Shown one piece after another: positions 1-8,880 of a DNA stretch of 14,120 nucleotides. Every line of letters begins with the position of its first letter. Positions within the stretch are counted from its first letter, which is position 1. Where the stretch lies: positions 1 to 14,120 of the forward strand of contig NZ_ALEE01000480.1 of NCBI RefSeq assembly GCF_000282995.1, read 5' to 3'. Source of the DNA: Melaminivora alkalimesophila. GTDB taxonomy: Bacteria > Pseudomonadota > Gammaproteobacteria > Burkholderiales > Burkholderiaceae_C. The notes under the pieces were generated by a model. That model saw nothing but the letters and a program-made list of their open reading frames with translations, had not been told where the DNA came from and ran no database searches. The translations under genes and the position numbers were made by a program.

Positions 1-122
1 TGGCCGGTGGCGTCCTCCAGCGCGGCCATGGTGCGCTCGGCGAGCTCCCGGCTCAGCGCGTTGAGCACCTCGGGGCGCCCCAGCGTGATGCGCGCCACCG
101 CACCCAGCATTTCCAGCCGCAC
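1..122 (-). CDS. Enoyl-CoA hydratase/isomerase family protein, N-terminal fragment
   Basis: The gene begins inside the window and runs off the left edge, so only about 40 residues are visible. The frame is open to the edge and reads VARITLGRPEVLNALSREL, the first strand and helix of the crotonase fold (family consensus: ITLNRPxxxNAL). Crotonase-family enzymes hydrate or isomerise acyl-CoA esters, often in fatty-acid or amino-acid breakdown. I chose a GTG start because it leaves about ten residues before the first strand, as is usual. An ATG five codons further in, or an upstream TTG close to the livF stop, is also possible, and no strong ribosome site decides it. It follows livF by 46 bases on the same strand and may be co-transcribed. 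The active-site oxyanion-hole and acid residues are outside the window, so hydratase versus isomerase cannot be told. Confidence 0.72.
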   Translation of the reverse strand, partial: MRLEMLGAVARITLGRPEVLNALSRELAERTMAALEDATG

Positions 123-153
123 CAGGGTGGTGGCCGTTCCGTCGGGGCGCGGC

Positions 154-165
154 CCGGCGCGCCGG
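154..165. repeat. 12-bp perfect palindrome in the livF-crotonase gene gap
   Basis: CCGGCGCGCCGG reads the same on both strands and sits just after the livF stop codon. No U-run follows it, so it is not a convincing intrinsic terminator. It may be simply a product of high G+C. Confidence 0.4.
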
Positions 166-168
166 CGA

Positions 169-918
169 TCAGCCCCCAAGGTAGGCCTTCCTCACATCCG
201 CATTCGCCAGCAGCGCCGCCCCCGTGTCCTCCAGCACCACGCGCCCGTTCTCCAGCACGTAGCCCCGGTCGGCGATCTGCAGCGCGCGGTTGGCGTTCTG
301 CTCGACCAGGAACACCGTCACGCCCTCGCCACGGATCGTCTCGATGATCTCGAAGATCTGCGCGATGATCAGCGGCGCCAGCCCCAGCGTCGGCTCGTCG
401 AGCAGCAACAGGCGCGGGCGGCCCATCAGCGCGCGGCCGATAGCAAGCATCTGCTGCTCGCCGCCGGACATGGTGCCGGCGCGCTGGTGGGCGCGGTCGC
501 GCAGGCGCGGAAAGAGCTCGAAGACGTGCTCCATCCCGGCGTCGATCTCGTCGCCGGTCAGGAAGAAGCCGCCCATCTTCAGGTTCTCGATCACCGTCAG
601 CGCCGGGAAGACGCGCCGCCCCTCGGGCGAGACGGCGATGCCGCGGCGCATGATCAGGTGGGTCGGCGCCTGCGTGATGTCCTCGCCCTCGAAGAACACC
701 TGGCCGCCGCTGGCGCGTGGCGCGCCGCAGATGGTCATCAGGAGCGAAGTCTTGCCCGCGCCGTTGGAGCCGATCAGCGAAACGATCTCGCCCTGGTTCA
801 CGTGCAGGCTGACCTGGTTGACGGCGCAGATGGCGCCGTAGTGCGTGGACAGCTCCTGCACGCGCAGCATCGGCGTGCCGGCGGCGGGGATGGAGGTAGG
901 GGTCGTCGCCGTATCCAT
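169..918 (-). CDS. livF: Branched-chain amino acid ABC transporter ATP-binding protein LivF
   Basis: This is the second nucleotide-binding subunit of the LIV-I importer; it works with LivG at the cytoplasmic face of LivHM. The 249-residue product has Walker A GSNGAGKTS (about 50-58), the ABC signature MSGGEQQ (150-156), Walker B LLLLDEP (170-176) and the switch-histidine region VTVFLVEQNA, where LivF proteins typically carry Q/N instead of the usual His. STHYGAICA near the N-terminus is typical of LivF. The ATG overlaps the livG stop by one base (TGATG), which favours this start and suggests translational coupling. An internal Met at residue 17 would give a 233-residue protein, nearer the usual LivF length, so the 16-residue Thr/Pro/Ala-rich extension could be spurious. 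It is the last transporter gene in the operon. Confidence 0.95.
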   Translation of the reverse strand: MDTATTPTSIPAAGTPMLRVQELSTHYGAICAVNQVSLHVNQGEIVSLIGSNGAGKTSLLMTICGAPRASGGQVFFEGEDITQAPTHLIMRRGIAVSPEGRRVFPALTVIENLKMGGFFLTGDEIDAGMEHVFELFPRLRDRAHQRAGTMSGGEQQMLAIGRALMGRPRLLLLDEPTLGLAPLIIAQIFEIIETIRGEGVTVFLVEQNANRALQIADRGYVLENGRVVLEDTGAALLANADVRKAYLGG

Positions 919-1690
919 CAGGCTTCTCCCAGGTAGGCCTTGATGACCCGTTCGTCGTTTTGGATGGCCTCGGGCACGCCCAGGGCGATGGGCTTGCCGT
1001 ACTCCATGACCAGGATGCGCTCGGACACGCCCATCACCAGGCCCATGTCGTGCTCGATCAGCAACACCGTAACGCCGTACTCGCGGCGAAGCTGGTCGAT
1101 GAGCTGCTGCAGGTCCTTCTTCTCCTGCGGGTTCAGGCCGGCGGCCGGCTCGTCGAGCATCAGCAGGCGCGGGCCGGTGATCATGCAGCGCGCGATCTCC
1201 AGGCGCCGCTGGTGGCCGTAGGCGAGGTTGCCAGCCTCGCGGTTGGCGAATTCGCGCAGGCCCATCACGTCCAGCCAGTGCAGCGCGCGGTCGATCTTCT
1301 CGCGCTCGCTCTTGCGGTAGCTGGCGGTGTTGAACAGGCCGGCGAGCAGCGGTGCGTTCGATTGCCGGTGCTGTGCGACCAGCAGGTTCTCCAGCGCCGT
1401 CATGGCCTTGAACAGGCGCACGTTCTGGAAGGTGCGCACCACGCCTTGGTTGGCCACCTGGTGGCTGCTCTTGCCGGCGATGCTCTCGCCGGCCAGCACG
1501 ATCTGGCCCTCGCTGGGCTGGTAGAAGCCGCTGATGCAGTTGAAGACAGTGGTCTTGCCGGCGCCGTTCGGCCCGATGATGGCAAAGATCTCCTTGGGCG
1601 CGACGTCGAAGCTGACGTGGTCCACGGCCAGCAGGCCGCCAAAGCGCATGCACAGGTCGCTGACCTTCAGGAGCGGGGAGGCGGTCGCCA

Positions 1691-1694
<4 letters not shown>
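918..1694 (-). CDS. livG: Branched-chain amino acid ABC transporter ATP-binding protein LivG
   Basis: This is the first ATPase subunit of the LIV-I-type importer and powers uptake through LivHM. The 258-residue product has Walker [10 protein letters not shown] (41-49), the Q-loop in [10 protein letters not shown] (Q90), the helical insert typical of LivG (about 105-135), a degenerate signature [13 protein letters not shown] (157-169), Walker B RLLMLDEP (176-183) and the H-loop [12 protein letters not shown]. The AYGxQRxLEIAR form of the signature is the known LivG variant. Two consecutive ATG codons open the gene. The first overlaps the livM stop by four bases (ATGATG); starting at the second would remove one residue and still overlap by one base. 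Length and motifs match the family well, with no sign of damage. Confidence 0.96.
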
Positions 1695-2937
<1,243 letters not shown>

Positions 2938-2938
<1 letters not shown>

Positions 2939-3867
2939 CACACTTTCTCCACTTCCGGCTTGCCCAGCAGGCCCGTGGGGCGGAACAGGAGGATCAGCAC
3001 CAGCAGGCTGAAGGCCACGATGTCCTTGTACTCCGACGAGATGTAGGCGGCGGCGAAGGTCTCGGCCACGCCCAGGATCACGCCGCCCAGCATGGCGCCA
3101 GGAATCGAGCCGATGCCCCCCAGCACGGCGGCCGTGAAAGCCTTGATGCCGGCGATGAAGCCGATGAAGGGGTTGAGCTTGCCCACGGCCAGCGCGATCA
3201 GCACGCCGCCCACGGCGGCCAGCACCGCCCCGAGGATGAAGGTCGAGGAGATGACGCGGTTGGTGTCGATGCCCAGCAGGTTCGCCATGTGCATGTCCTG
3301 CGCGCAGGCGCGCGACGCCCGGCCCATGCGCGAGTGCTTGATGTAGACCGTGAACAGCGCCATCAGCGCCACCGCCACGACGATGATCAGGAGGCGCGAA
3401 TAGGGCACGAAGACCTCGAAGCCACCGTCGCCGCCGCCGAAGCGGAAGGCGCCCGGCAGCAGCGCCGGCACCGCCATGTCGCGCGCGCCCTGGCCGAGGG
3501 CGACCCAGTTCTGCAGGAAGATGGACATGCCGATGGCCGAGATCAGCGGCACCAGGCGCGGGCTGCCGCGCAGCGGCCTGTAGGCCACCTGCTCCACCAC
3601 GAAGCCGTAGGTGCCCGTCACCAGCACCGACACCAGCAGCATCAGCGAGATGATGAGCCACACGGGCAGGCCGCTCTGCACGCCGATGGCCGAGAGCGTG
3701 ACCAGGCCGACATAGGCGCCGATCATGTAGATCTCGCCGTGGGCGAAGTTGATCATCCCGATGATGCCGTAGACCATGGTGTAGCCGATGGCGATCAGGG
3801 CATAGATGGCGCCCAGGGACAGGCCGTTGAACAACTGCTGTATCAGTTGGGGCAAGAGATCGGACAT
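2938..3867 (-). CDS. livH: Branched-chain amino acid ABC transporter permease LivH
   Basis: This is the smaller inner-membrane permease subunit of the LIV importer. The 309-residue product is almost wholly hydrophobic and of typical LivH length (about 300-310). Landmarks are [20 protein letters not shown] and the [17 protein letters not shown] segment at the N-terminus, [20 protein letters not shown] in the middle, the coupling loop [21 protein letters not shown] (about 175-195) and the C-terminal [16 protein letters not shown]. The start is supported by a GAGGAGGG ribosome site about nine bases upstream, the clearest Shine-Dalgarno in the operon. It is the first gene after the livK-livH spacer, so its message level depends on read-through of the terminator there or on an unseen internal promoter. 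Confidence 0.96.
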
Positions 3868-3876
3868 GGTATGCCG

Positions 3877-3884
3877 CCCTCCTC
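3877..3884 (-). promoter_or_regulatory. Strong ribosome binding site of livH
   Basis: GAGGAGGG on the minus strand ends nine bases before the livH ATG. It lies just downstream of the intrinsic terminator's U-run, so messages that read through carry an efficient new translation start. This fits livH being translated independently of livK. Confidence 0.65.
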
Positions 3885-3889
3885 AATCG

Positions 3890-3914
3890 AAAAAAAGGGC
3901 CCCGAAGGGGACCC
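3890..3914 (-). terminator. Intrinsic terminator between livK and livH
   Basis: On the minus strand a stem GGG(T)CCCC - TTC - GGGGCCC, with one bulged T, is followed at once by seven T residues. This is the standard form of a Rho-independent terminator and the only such U-tract I found in the window. It lies 64 bases after the livK stop and 22 bases before the livH start. Since livH has no obvious promoter of its own, it probably acts as a partial terminator that lowers permease and ATPase message relative to the binding protein; that role is inference. Confidence 0.8.
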
Positions 3915-3931
3915 AGACAAGCAGGCAACCG

Positions 3932-3954
3932 GGGGCACGCCGCAGCGGCGCCCC
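3932..3954 (-). other. GC-rich stem-loop downstream of livK
   Basis: The sequence forms CGCCG-CAG-CGGCG flanked by a GGGG/CCCC extension with a two-base bulge. It lies between the livK stop codon and the intrinsic terminator and has no U-tract. A likely role is protecting the 3' end of the livK message, like intercistronic stem-loops in other transporter operons; this is inference. Confidence 0.5.
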
Positions 3955-3978
3955 GGGGCCTGAGCTATGGATTTCCGT

Positions 3979-5100
3979 TTACTTGGAGGCCGGGCTCTTG
4001 CTGCCGTCCTTGTGCCACTGGAAGATCTGGAAGTCGAAGGAGTTCAGGTCGCCCTGCTTGTTCCACGACACCGGGCCGAGCACCGTCTCCACCGTGGCCT
4101 TGTGCAGGTGGTCGGCGACCTTGGCGGGATTGTCGCCGACGGCCTTGATGCCATCGAGGATGGCCTGCGTAGCTGCAAACGAAGTGAGCTGGAAGGCACC
4201 CGAGGCATTGCGCTTCTTGTCCTGGAAGGCCTTCACCACGTTGGCGTTCTTCGGGTTGGCAGCGAAGTCGGCGGGCAGCGTCACCAGCATGCCCTCCACG
4301 GCGTCGCCGGCGATGGCGTTCACTTCCGGGTTGCCCACGCCCTCGGGGCCCATCATGCGCACCTTGAGGCCCTGCTCGTTGGCCTGGCGCAGCAGCAGGC
4401 CCATCTCGGGGTGGTAGCCGCCGTAGTAGACGAAGTCGACGCCGGCGCTCTTGAGCTTGGTGATGACGGCGGAGTAGTCGCTGTCGCCGGCGTTGATGCC
4501 CTCGAACAGCGCCACATCGACGCCGGCCTTCTTCAGGTCGTCGCGCACCGAGGCGGCGATGCCCTGGCCGTAGGACTGCTTGTCGTGCAGCACGGCGACC
4601 TTCTTGGGCTTGGCCTTCTCGGCGATGAACTTGGCGGCGGCCGGGCCTTGCTGGTCGTCGCGGCCGATGGTGCGGAAGATGAAGTGGTAGTTCTTGCCGT
4701 CGGTCAGGGCCGGCGAAGTGGCCGACGGGGTCACGACGACCACGCCCTCGTTGTTGTAGATGGGGGCGGCGGCGATGGAGGCGCCGGAGCACACCGGGCC
4801 GACCACGTAGCCGATCTTGCTGTTGACCACGCGGTTGGCGGCCACCGGACCCTGCTTGGGTTCGCATGCGTCGTCGATGGCGACCACTTCCACCTTCTGG
4901 CCGTTGATGCCGCCGGCGGCGTTGGCCAGCTCCACGGCAGTGTTCACGCCTTCCTTGACCATGTCGCCGTACTGCGTCAGCGGACCGGTGGTCGGGATGA
5001 CCATGGCGATCTTGATCTGCGCGTGGGCAGGCATCAAAAGGGCGGCGCCGGCCAGGCCCAGGGCGGCGGCGATGGAGTGCATGCGAAGGGAAATGCTCAT
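3979..5100 (-). CDS. livK: Branched-chain amino acid-binding periplasmic protein (LivJ/LivK type)
   Basis: This is the periplasmic solute receptor that binds leucine, isoleucine and valine and delivers them to LivHMGF. The 373-residue precursor has a signal peptide (about 1-27) with hydrophobic core IAAALGLAGAALLM and a probable cut after AHA, giving a mature protein starting QIKIAMV. The mature part is very like enterobacterial LivJ/LivK: GPLTQYGDMVKEGVNTA, IDDACEPKQ and GPVCSGAS with a cysteine pair (C79, C104) matching the LivJ disulfide, VLHDKQSYGQG, DFVYYGGYHPEMG, MGPEGVGNP and SGAFQ. This resemblance supports a branched-chain amino acid ligand rather than the looser substrates seen in many paralogues. 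The start was chosen because the longer frame (to 5166) adds residues with no signal-peptide character; the ATG at 5082 is an alternative. It is the first gene of the operon with its own leader. Confidence 0.94.
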   Translation of the reverse strand: MSISLRMHSIAAALGLAGAALLMPAHAQIKIAMVIPTTGPLTQYGDMVKEGVNTAVELANAAGGINGQKVEVVAIDDACEPKQGPVAANRVVNSKIGYVVGPVCSGASIAAAPIYNNEGVVVVTPSATSPALTDGKNYHFIFRTIGRDDQQGPAAAKFIAEKAKPKKVAVLHDKQSYGQGIAASVRDDLKKAGVDVALFEGINAGDSDYSAVITKLKSAGVDFVYYGGYHPEMGLLLRQANEQGLKVRMMGPEGVGNPEVNAIAGDAVEGMLVTLPADFAANPKNANVVKAFQDKKRNASGAFQLTSFAATQAILDGIKAVGDNPAKVADHLHKATVETVLGPVSWNKQGDLNSFDFQIFQWHKDGSKSPASK

Positions 5101-5110
5101 GAGACGTCTC
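5101..5110. repeat. 10-bp palindrome abutting the livK start codon
   Basis: GAGACGTCTC is a perfect palindrome immediately before the livK ATG, in the place where the ribosome site is expected. The GAGACG half is the only purine-rich stretch near the start. Folding or protein binding here could affect initiation, but chance is also possible. Confidence 0.4.
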
Positions 5111-5136
5111 GTTGGGAAAGGGGCAGAAAGAGTCTT

Positions 5137-5157
5137 CAGGCCCCTTGTGGGGGCCTG
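5137..5157 (-). other. Perfect 8-bp hairpin in the livK leader
   Basis: CAGGCCCC and GGGGCCTG pair perfectly around the loop CACAA, 36 bases upstream of the livK ATG. The downstream bases AAGACTCTTTCT do not form a true U-run, so it looks more like a leader stabiliser or regulatory hairpin than a finished terminator. A protein-independent attenuator cannot be excluded. Confidence 0.6.
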
Positions 5158-5171
5158 CGACCGCATCCGAT

Positions 5172-5201
5172 AGCTTAAAAAGCACGGAGCGGTGCGGGCA
5201 A
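5172..5201 (-). promoter_or_regulatory. Possible livK promoter (weak match)
   Basis: On the minus strand TTGCCC and TAAGCT lie 18 bases apart, a weak sigma-70-like pair in an AT-richer patch of the leader (GCTTTTTAAGCTATC). It would place the hairpin at 5137-5157 inside the transcript. The match to consensus is poor and the call rests mainly on position upstream of livK. Confidence 0.3.
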
Positions 5202-5218
5202 CAGGGTTACTGCGGGTG

Positions 5219-5262
5219 GCGAAGAGTCCTGAATCTTGCTAGGTGTACGTAGAAATACTCAC
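5219..5262 (-). promoter_or_regulatory. Candidate regulator-binding region upstream of livK
   Basis: This AT-richer stretch contains TATTTCTACGTACACC with a central TACGTA palindrome, then CTAGCAAGATTCAGGA. Its base composition differs sharply from the flanking coding DNA, and it lies just upstream of the putative livK promoter, beginning at the end of the mscS-like gene. It could be an activator or repressor site for the liv operon. The binding protein is unknown; a LuxR/NarL-type regulator is only a guess from the TAC-rich half-sites. Confidence 0.35.
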
Positions 5263-5900
5263 AGAAGGCTTGAGGCCTCGTGCTTGCGCCCCTGCGGGAT
5301 CACGTCCGGGGGCGGCACCAGCCGCTCGGGCGGCACGGGCGTGCCGACGCGCCAGCGGCGCACGATGCGCTGAAAGACCAGGGCGTTGGGGATCTGCAGC
5401 AGCGTGCCCGGCACCGGCGCGGTCGCGTCCTCCAGCGTGGTGTAGAGCAGGTTGATGTCCACCACCCGCCCGAGCGCACCGGGCTTGTCGGCGCTGTCGA
5501 GGATCTCGATGTGGTCGCCGATCCGAAACGGCCCCACGGTCAGGATCAGCAGCGCGCAAAAGAGGTTCGACAGCACGCTCCAGGCGGCAAAGAAGGCCAC
5601 AGCCCCAACGGTGGCAAAGCCCGTGAAGGCCGTCCACAGCACGCTGGCCGACACCCCCAGGCGCTCCAGCACCAGCAGAAAGGCGCCCCCGACCACCAGC
5701 CAGCGCACCACGGCGCGCACCGGGCGCAGCAGCTCGTGCGGGAACTGGTAGTGCTCGCTCGCCCGGCGGAAGATGCGCTGCAGGACGTGGTAGAGCAGCG
5801 TCGCCGCGAGCACGATCAGCACGATCTGCAGCAGCGGCACCAGCAGCTCGAGCCACTCGTGCAGCCAGCTGGGCAGGTAGGACCTCAGGCGCGCGTCCAT
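5259..5900 (-). CDS. Short MscS-family mechanosensitive ion channel protein
   Basis: The 213-residue product is an inner-membrane protein of the MscS family, which opens under membrane tension to release solutes. Hydrophobic segments lie at about 17-37 and 62-82. They are followed by a glycine/alanine-rich pore helix, GFATVGAVAFFAAWSVLSN (about 93-111), and then FCALLILTVGPFRIGDHIEI, the usual junction with the beta domain. The beta domain runs to about residue 185 (GRVVDINLLYTTL, then LLQIPNALVFQRIVRRWR). The protein stops soon after it, so most of the C-terminal alpha/beta vestibule of full MscS (286 residues in E. coli) is missing. The last 25 residues are Pro-rich and polar. It starts 22 bases after lysS and is probably co-transcribed with it. 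The reading frame is intact, so this is a short family member rather than an obvious pseudogene. Confidence 0.85.
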   Translation of the reverse strand: MDARLRSYLPSWLHEWLELLVPLLQIVLIVLAATLLYHVLQRIFRRASEHYQFPHELLRPVRAVVRWLVVGGAFLLVLERLGVSASVLWTAFTGFATVGAVAFFAAWSVLSNLFCALLILTVGPFRIGDHIEILDSADKPGALGRVVDINLLYTTLEDATAPVPGTLLQIPNALVFQRIVRRWRVGTPVPPERLVPPPDVIPQGRKHEASSLL

Positions 5901-5922
5901 GGGAAGTGCCAGGGGCGGACGC

Positions 5923-7473
<1,551 letters not shown>

Positions 7474-7591
7474 GGAAGGCAAGGGCTGGATTCTCGAAAG
7501 CGGGCGGTGGCGCCGCGGGCCCGCGCAGCGGGCGGCAACGGAGCGAACCGGGGATTCTAGGGGGTCGGGCGGGAGCGCACCGCCGCAGGTC
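7474..7591 (-). promoter_or_regulatory. Leader of lysS with possible -10 box and hairpin
   Basis: In this 118-base gap the minus strand has TAGAAT at 7559-7554, a good match to a -10 box, although no convincing -35 box stands 16-18 bases upstream. Further down, at 7533-7519, GCCCGC-TGC-GCGGGC forms a perfect 6-bp hairpin that would lie in the lysS leader. No T-box-like structure is visible. lysS could have its own promoter here or be read from the upstream LON-domain gene. Confidence 0.35.
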
Positions 7592-8227
7592 TCATCGGCC
7601 GATGCCGGTGCGCTCGAGCACGTCGTCCACCAGCTCCAGCCGCAGCAACGGATTGTCCAGGGCCATGAGCCGTTGCTTGAGCTCCAGGGGCAGCGGCAGC
7701 AGCTCGCACCAGCGGTTGGCCACCCAGCCGCAATCGTCCAGCCGGGCGGGGTCGGGAGCCGGTGGCGTGCCCTCGGCCCCGGCGCGCTCGCGCAGGCTCG
7801 TGAGCAGCGCCTCGAGGGCACGCGCTGCGGGCTGCAGGTCCGGCGGTATGGCCACCGCCACGTCGGCGGGCAGCAACCGCACGTCCGCCACCCACAGCCC
7901 GTGCGGCAGGCGCCGCGTGCGCAGCATGCGAAAGCGCTGCGTGCCGCGGCAGCGCAGGGCAAGCAGGCCCGCCTGGGGGGCCTGCAGCTGCAGCAAGGTG
8001 GCGAGCGTGCCGACCTCGTGCAGCCGCTCCTCGGGCGCGCCGGCGCGCCGCACCTCGCTGCCCTCGGCCAGGGCGACCACCCCGAAGGGCGCGCCCGCGT
8101 CGCGGCACTTGCGCACCATGTCGAGGTAGCGCACTTCAAAGACCCGCAGGTCCAGCGTGCCGTCGGGGAACAGCACGGTGGATAGCGGAAACAGCGGCAG
8201 GGAATGGAGGGTCAAGGTCTGGGACAT
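7592..8227 (-). CDS. Stand-alone LON substrate-binding domain protein
   Basis: The 211-residue product matches the N-terminal substrate-recognition domain of Lon protease without the ATPase and protease parts. The start [20 protein letters not shown] and the following [15 protein letters not shown] are the family hallmarks, followed by [25 protein letters not shown] and a strand-rich region up to about residue 130. The last 80 residues are helical ([34 protein letters not shown]). The domain is expected to bind peptide or protein, but the role of these short proteins is not well settled. It is cytoplasmic, with no signal peptide. The ATG at 8227 is supported by the conserved start, yet the preceding bases are pyrimidine-rich and give no Shine-Dalgarno. 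It lies upstream of lysS and diverges from the yggT-type gene. Confidence 0.88.
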   Translation of the reverse strand: MSQTLTLHSLPLFPLSTVLFPDGTLDLRVFEVRYLDMVRKCRDAGAPFGVVALAEGSEVRRAGAPEERLHEVGTLATLLQLQAPQAGLLALRCRGTQRFRMLRTRRLPHGLWVADVRLLPADVAVAIPPDLQPAARALEALLTSLRERAGAEGTPPAPDPARLDDCGWVANRWCELLPLPLELKQRLMALDNPLLRLELVDDVLERTGIGR

Positions 8228-8249
8228 GGGAGGCGGGCAGGCGCGTGGC

Positions 8250-8255
8250 TATCAT
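8250..8255 (+). promoter_or_regulatory. Possible -10 box of the yggT-family gene
   Basis: TATCAT matches five of six bases of the sigma-70 -10 consensus and lies 38 bases before the yggT ATG, within the 66-base gap between two divergent genes. The expected -35 position (around 8227-8232, TGGGAG) matches poorly and falls at the start codon of the LON-domain gene. Confidence 0.3.
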
Positions 8256-8293
8256 CCCATGGCCAGGCCCCTTCACGCTGACGCCCCGAATCC

Positions 8294-8845
8294 ATGCTGC
8301 TGCAGATCCTGACCTACTTGCTCGACGTGGCCACCGGCCTGCTCGCCGGCGCGTGCCTGCTGCGGCTGTTCATGCAGCTGCAGCGTGTGCCCTTCGGCAA
8401 CCCGGTCGGGCGGCTGGTGTTCGCGCTCACCGACTGGCTGGTGCTGCCGCTGCGCAAGGTGGTGCCGCCCGCCGGGCGCTGGGACGTGGCGAGCCTGCTC
8501 GGCGCCTTCCTGCTCAAGCTGGTGCAGTACCTGCTGCTGGTGTTGCTGCTTGGCGGGGTGGTCTCGCTGGCCTGGGCGCCGGTGATGGCGCTGTTCGGCA
8601 CCGCCCGGGTGGCGCTCATGGGGTTGATGGTGCTGGTGATTGCCCACGCGCTGCTGTCGTGGGTGCAGGTGCGCTCGCCCATCGTGGACGTGGTGGGGCG
8701 GTTGTGCGAGCCGCTGCTGGCGCCCGTGCGGCGTGTGGTGCCGCTGCTGGGGGGTGTGGACCTGTCGCCGCTGGTGCTGCTGGTGCTGCTGCAGGTGCTG
8801 ATGATCGTGCTGACCAACTTGCAGGCCGGGGCGCTGTCGTTCTGA
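8294..8845 (+). CDS. YggT family integral membrane protein
   Basis: This 183-residue, almost wholly hydrophobic protein is the only plus-strand gene in the window. It shows the YggT duplication. The first half contains LRLFMQLQRVPFGNPVGRLV and then TDWLVLPLRKVVPP. The second half contains ALLSWVQVRSPIVDVVGRLC and then EPLLAPVRRVVPLLGGVDLS. In each half, membrane helices flank a conserved amphipathic xPxRxVxP segment. Four or more membrane segments are predicted by eye (about 5-25, 70-95, 100-125, 155-178). YggT proteins have been linked to membrane organisation, osmotic stress and cell division, with no settled biochemical role. The ATG has no clear Shine-Dalgarno, but the protein start matches the family. 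It converges on accD with a 35-base gap. Confidence 0.9.
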   Translation: MLLQILTYLLDVATGLLAGACLLRLFMQLQRVPFGNPVGRLVFALTDWLVLPLRKVVPPAGRWDVASLLGAFLLKLVQYLLLVLLLGGVVSLAWAPVMALFGTARVALMGLMVLVIAHALLSWVQVRSPIVDVVGRLCEPLLAPVRRVVPLLGGVDLSPLVLLVLLQVLMIVLTNLQAGALSF

Positions 8846-8857
8846 CGGCCGGCCGGG

Positions 8858-8874
8858 GCGCCGCAGGGCGGCGC
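8858..8874. terminator. GC hairpin between convergent yggT and accD
   Basis: GCGCCGC-AGG-GCGGCGC is a perfect 7-bp stem with a three-base loop in the 35-base gap between two convergent genes. No U-tract follows on either strand, so it may block or pause polymerase from both sides only weakly. The position is the main argument. Confidence 0.4.
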
Positions 8875-8880
8875 GGCGGC

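Noticed and set aside
2939..3928. Fusion-like extension upstream of livM (745-residue frame)
   Set aside because: The extra part is the shadow frame of livH; livM has its own conserved start overlapping the livH stop.
5137..5157. livK leader hairpin as an intrinsic terminator
   Set aside because: No run of U residues follows the stem on the minus strand; the plus strand is also followed by GC-rich sequence.
3967..5178. 403-codon plus-strand frame opposite livK
   Set aside because: It covers exactly the livK region in antisense and shows Val/Gly/His-rich shadow composition; livK is convincingly coding.
7474..8139. N-terminal extension of lysS giving a 738-residue protein
   Set aside because: The extension is the out-of-frame reading of the LON-domain gene, is rich in Arg/Cys/Pro and is absent from known lysyl-tRNA synthetases.
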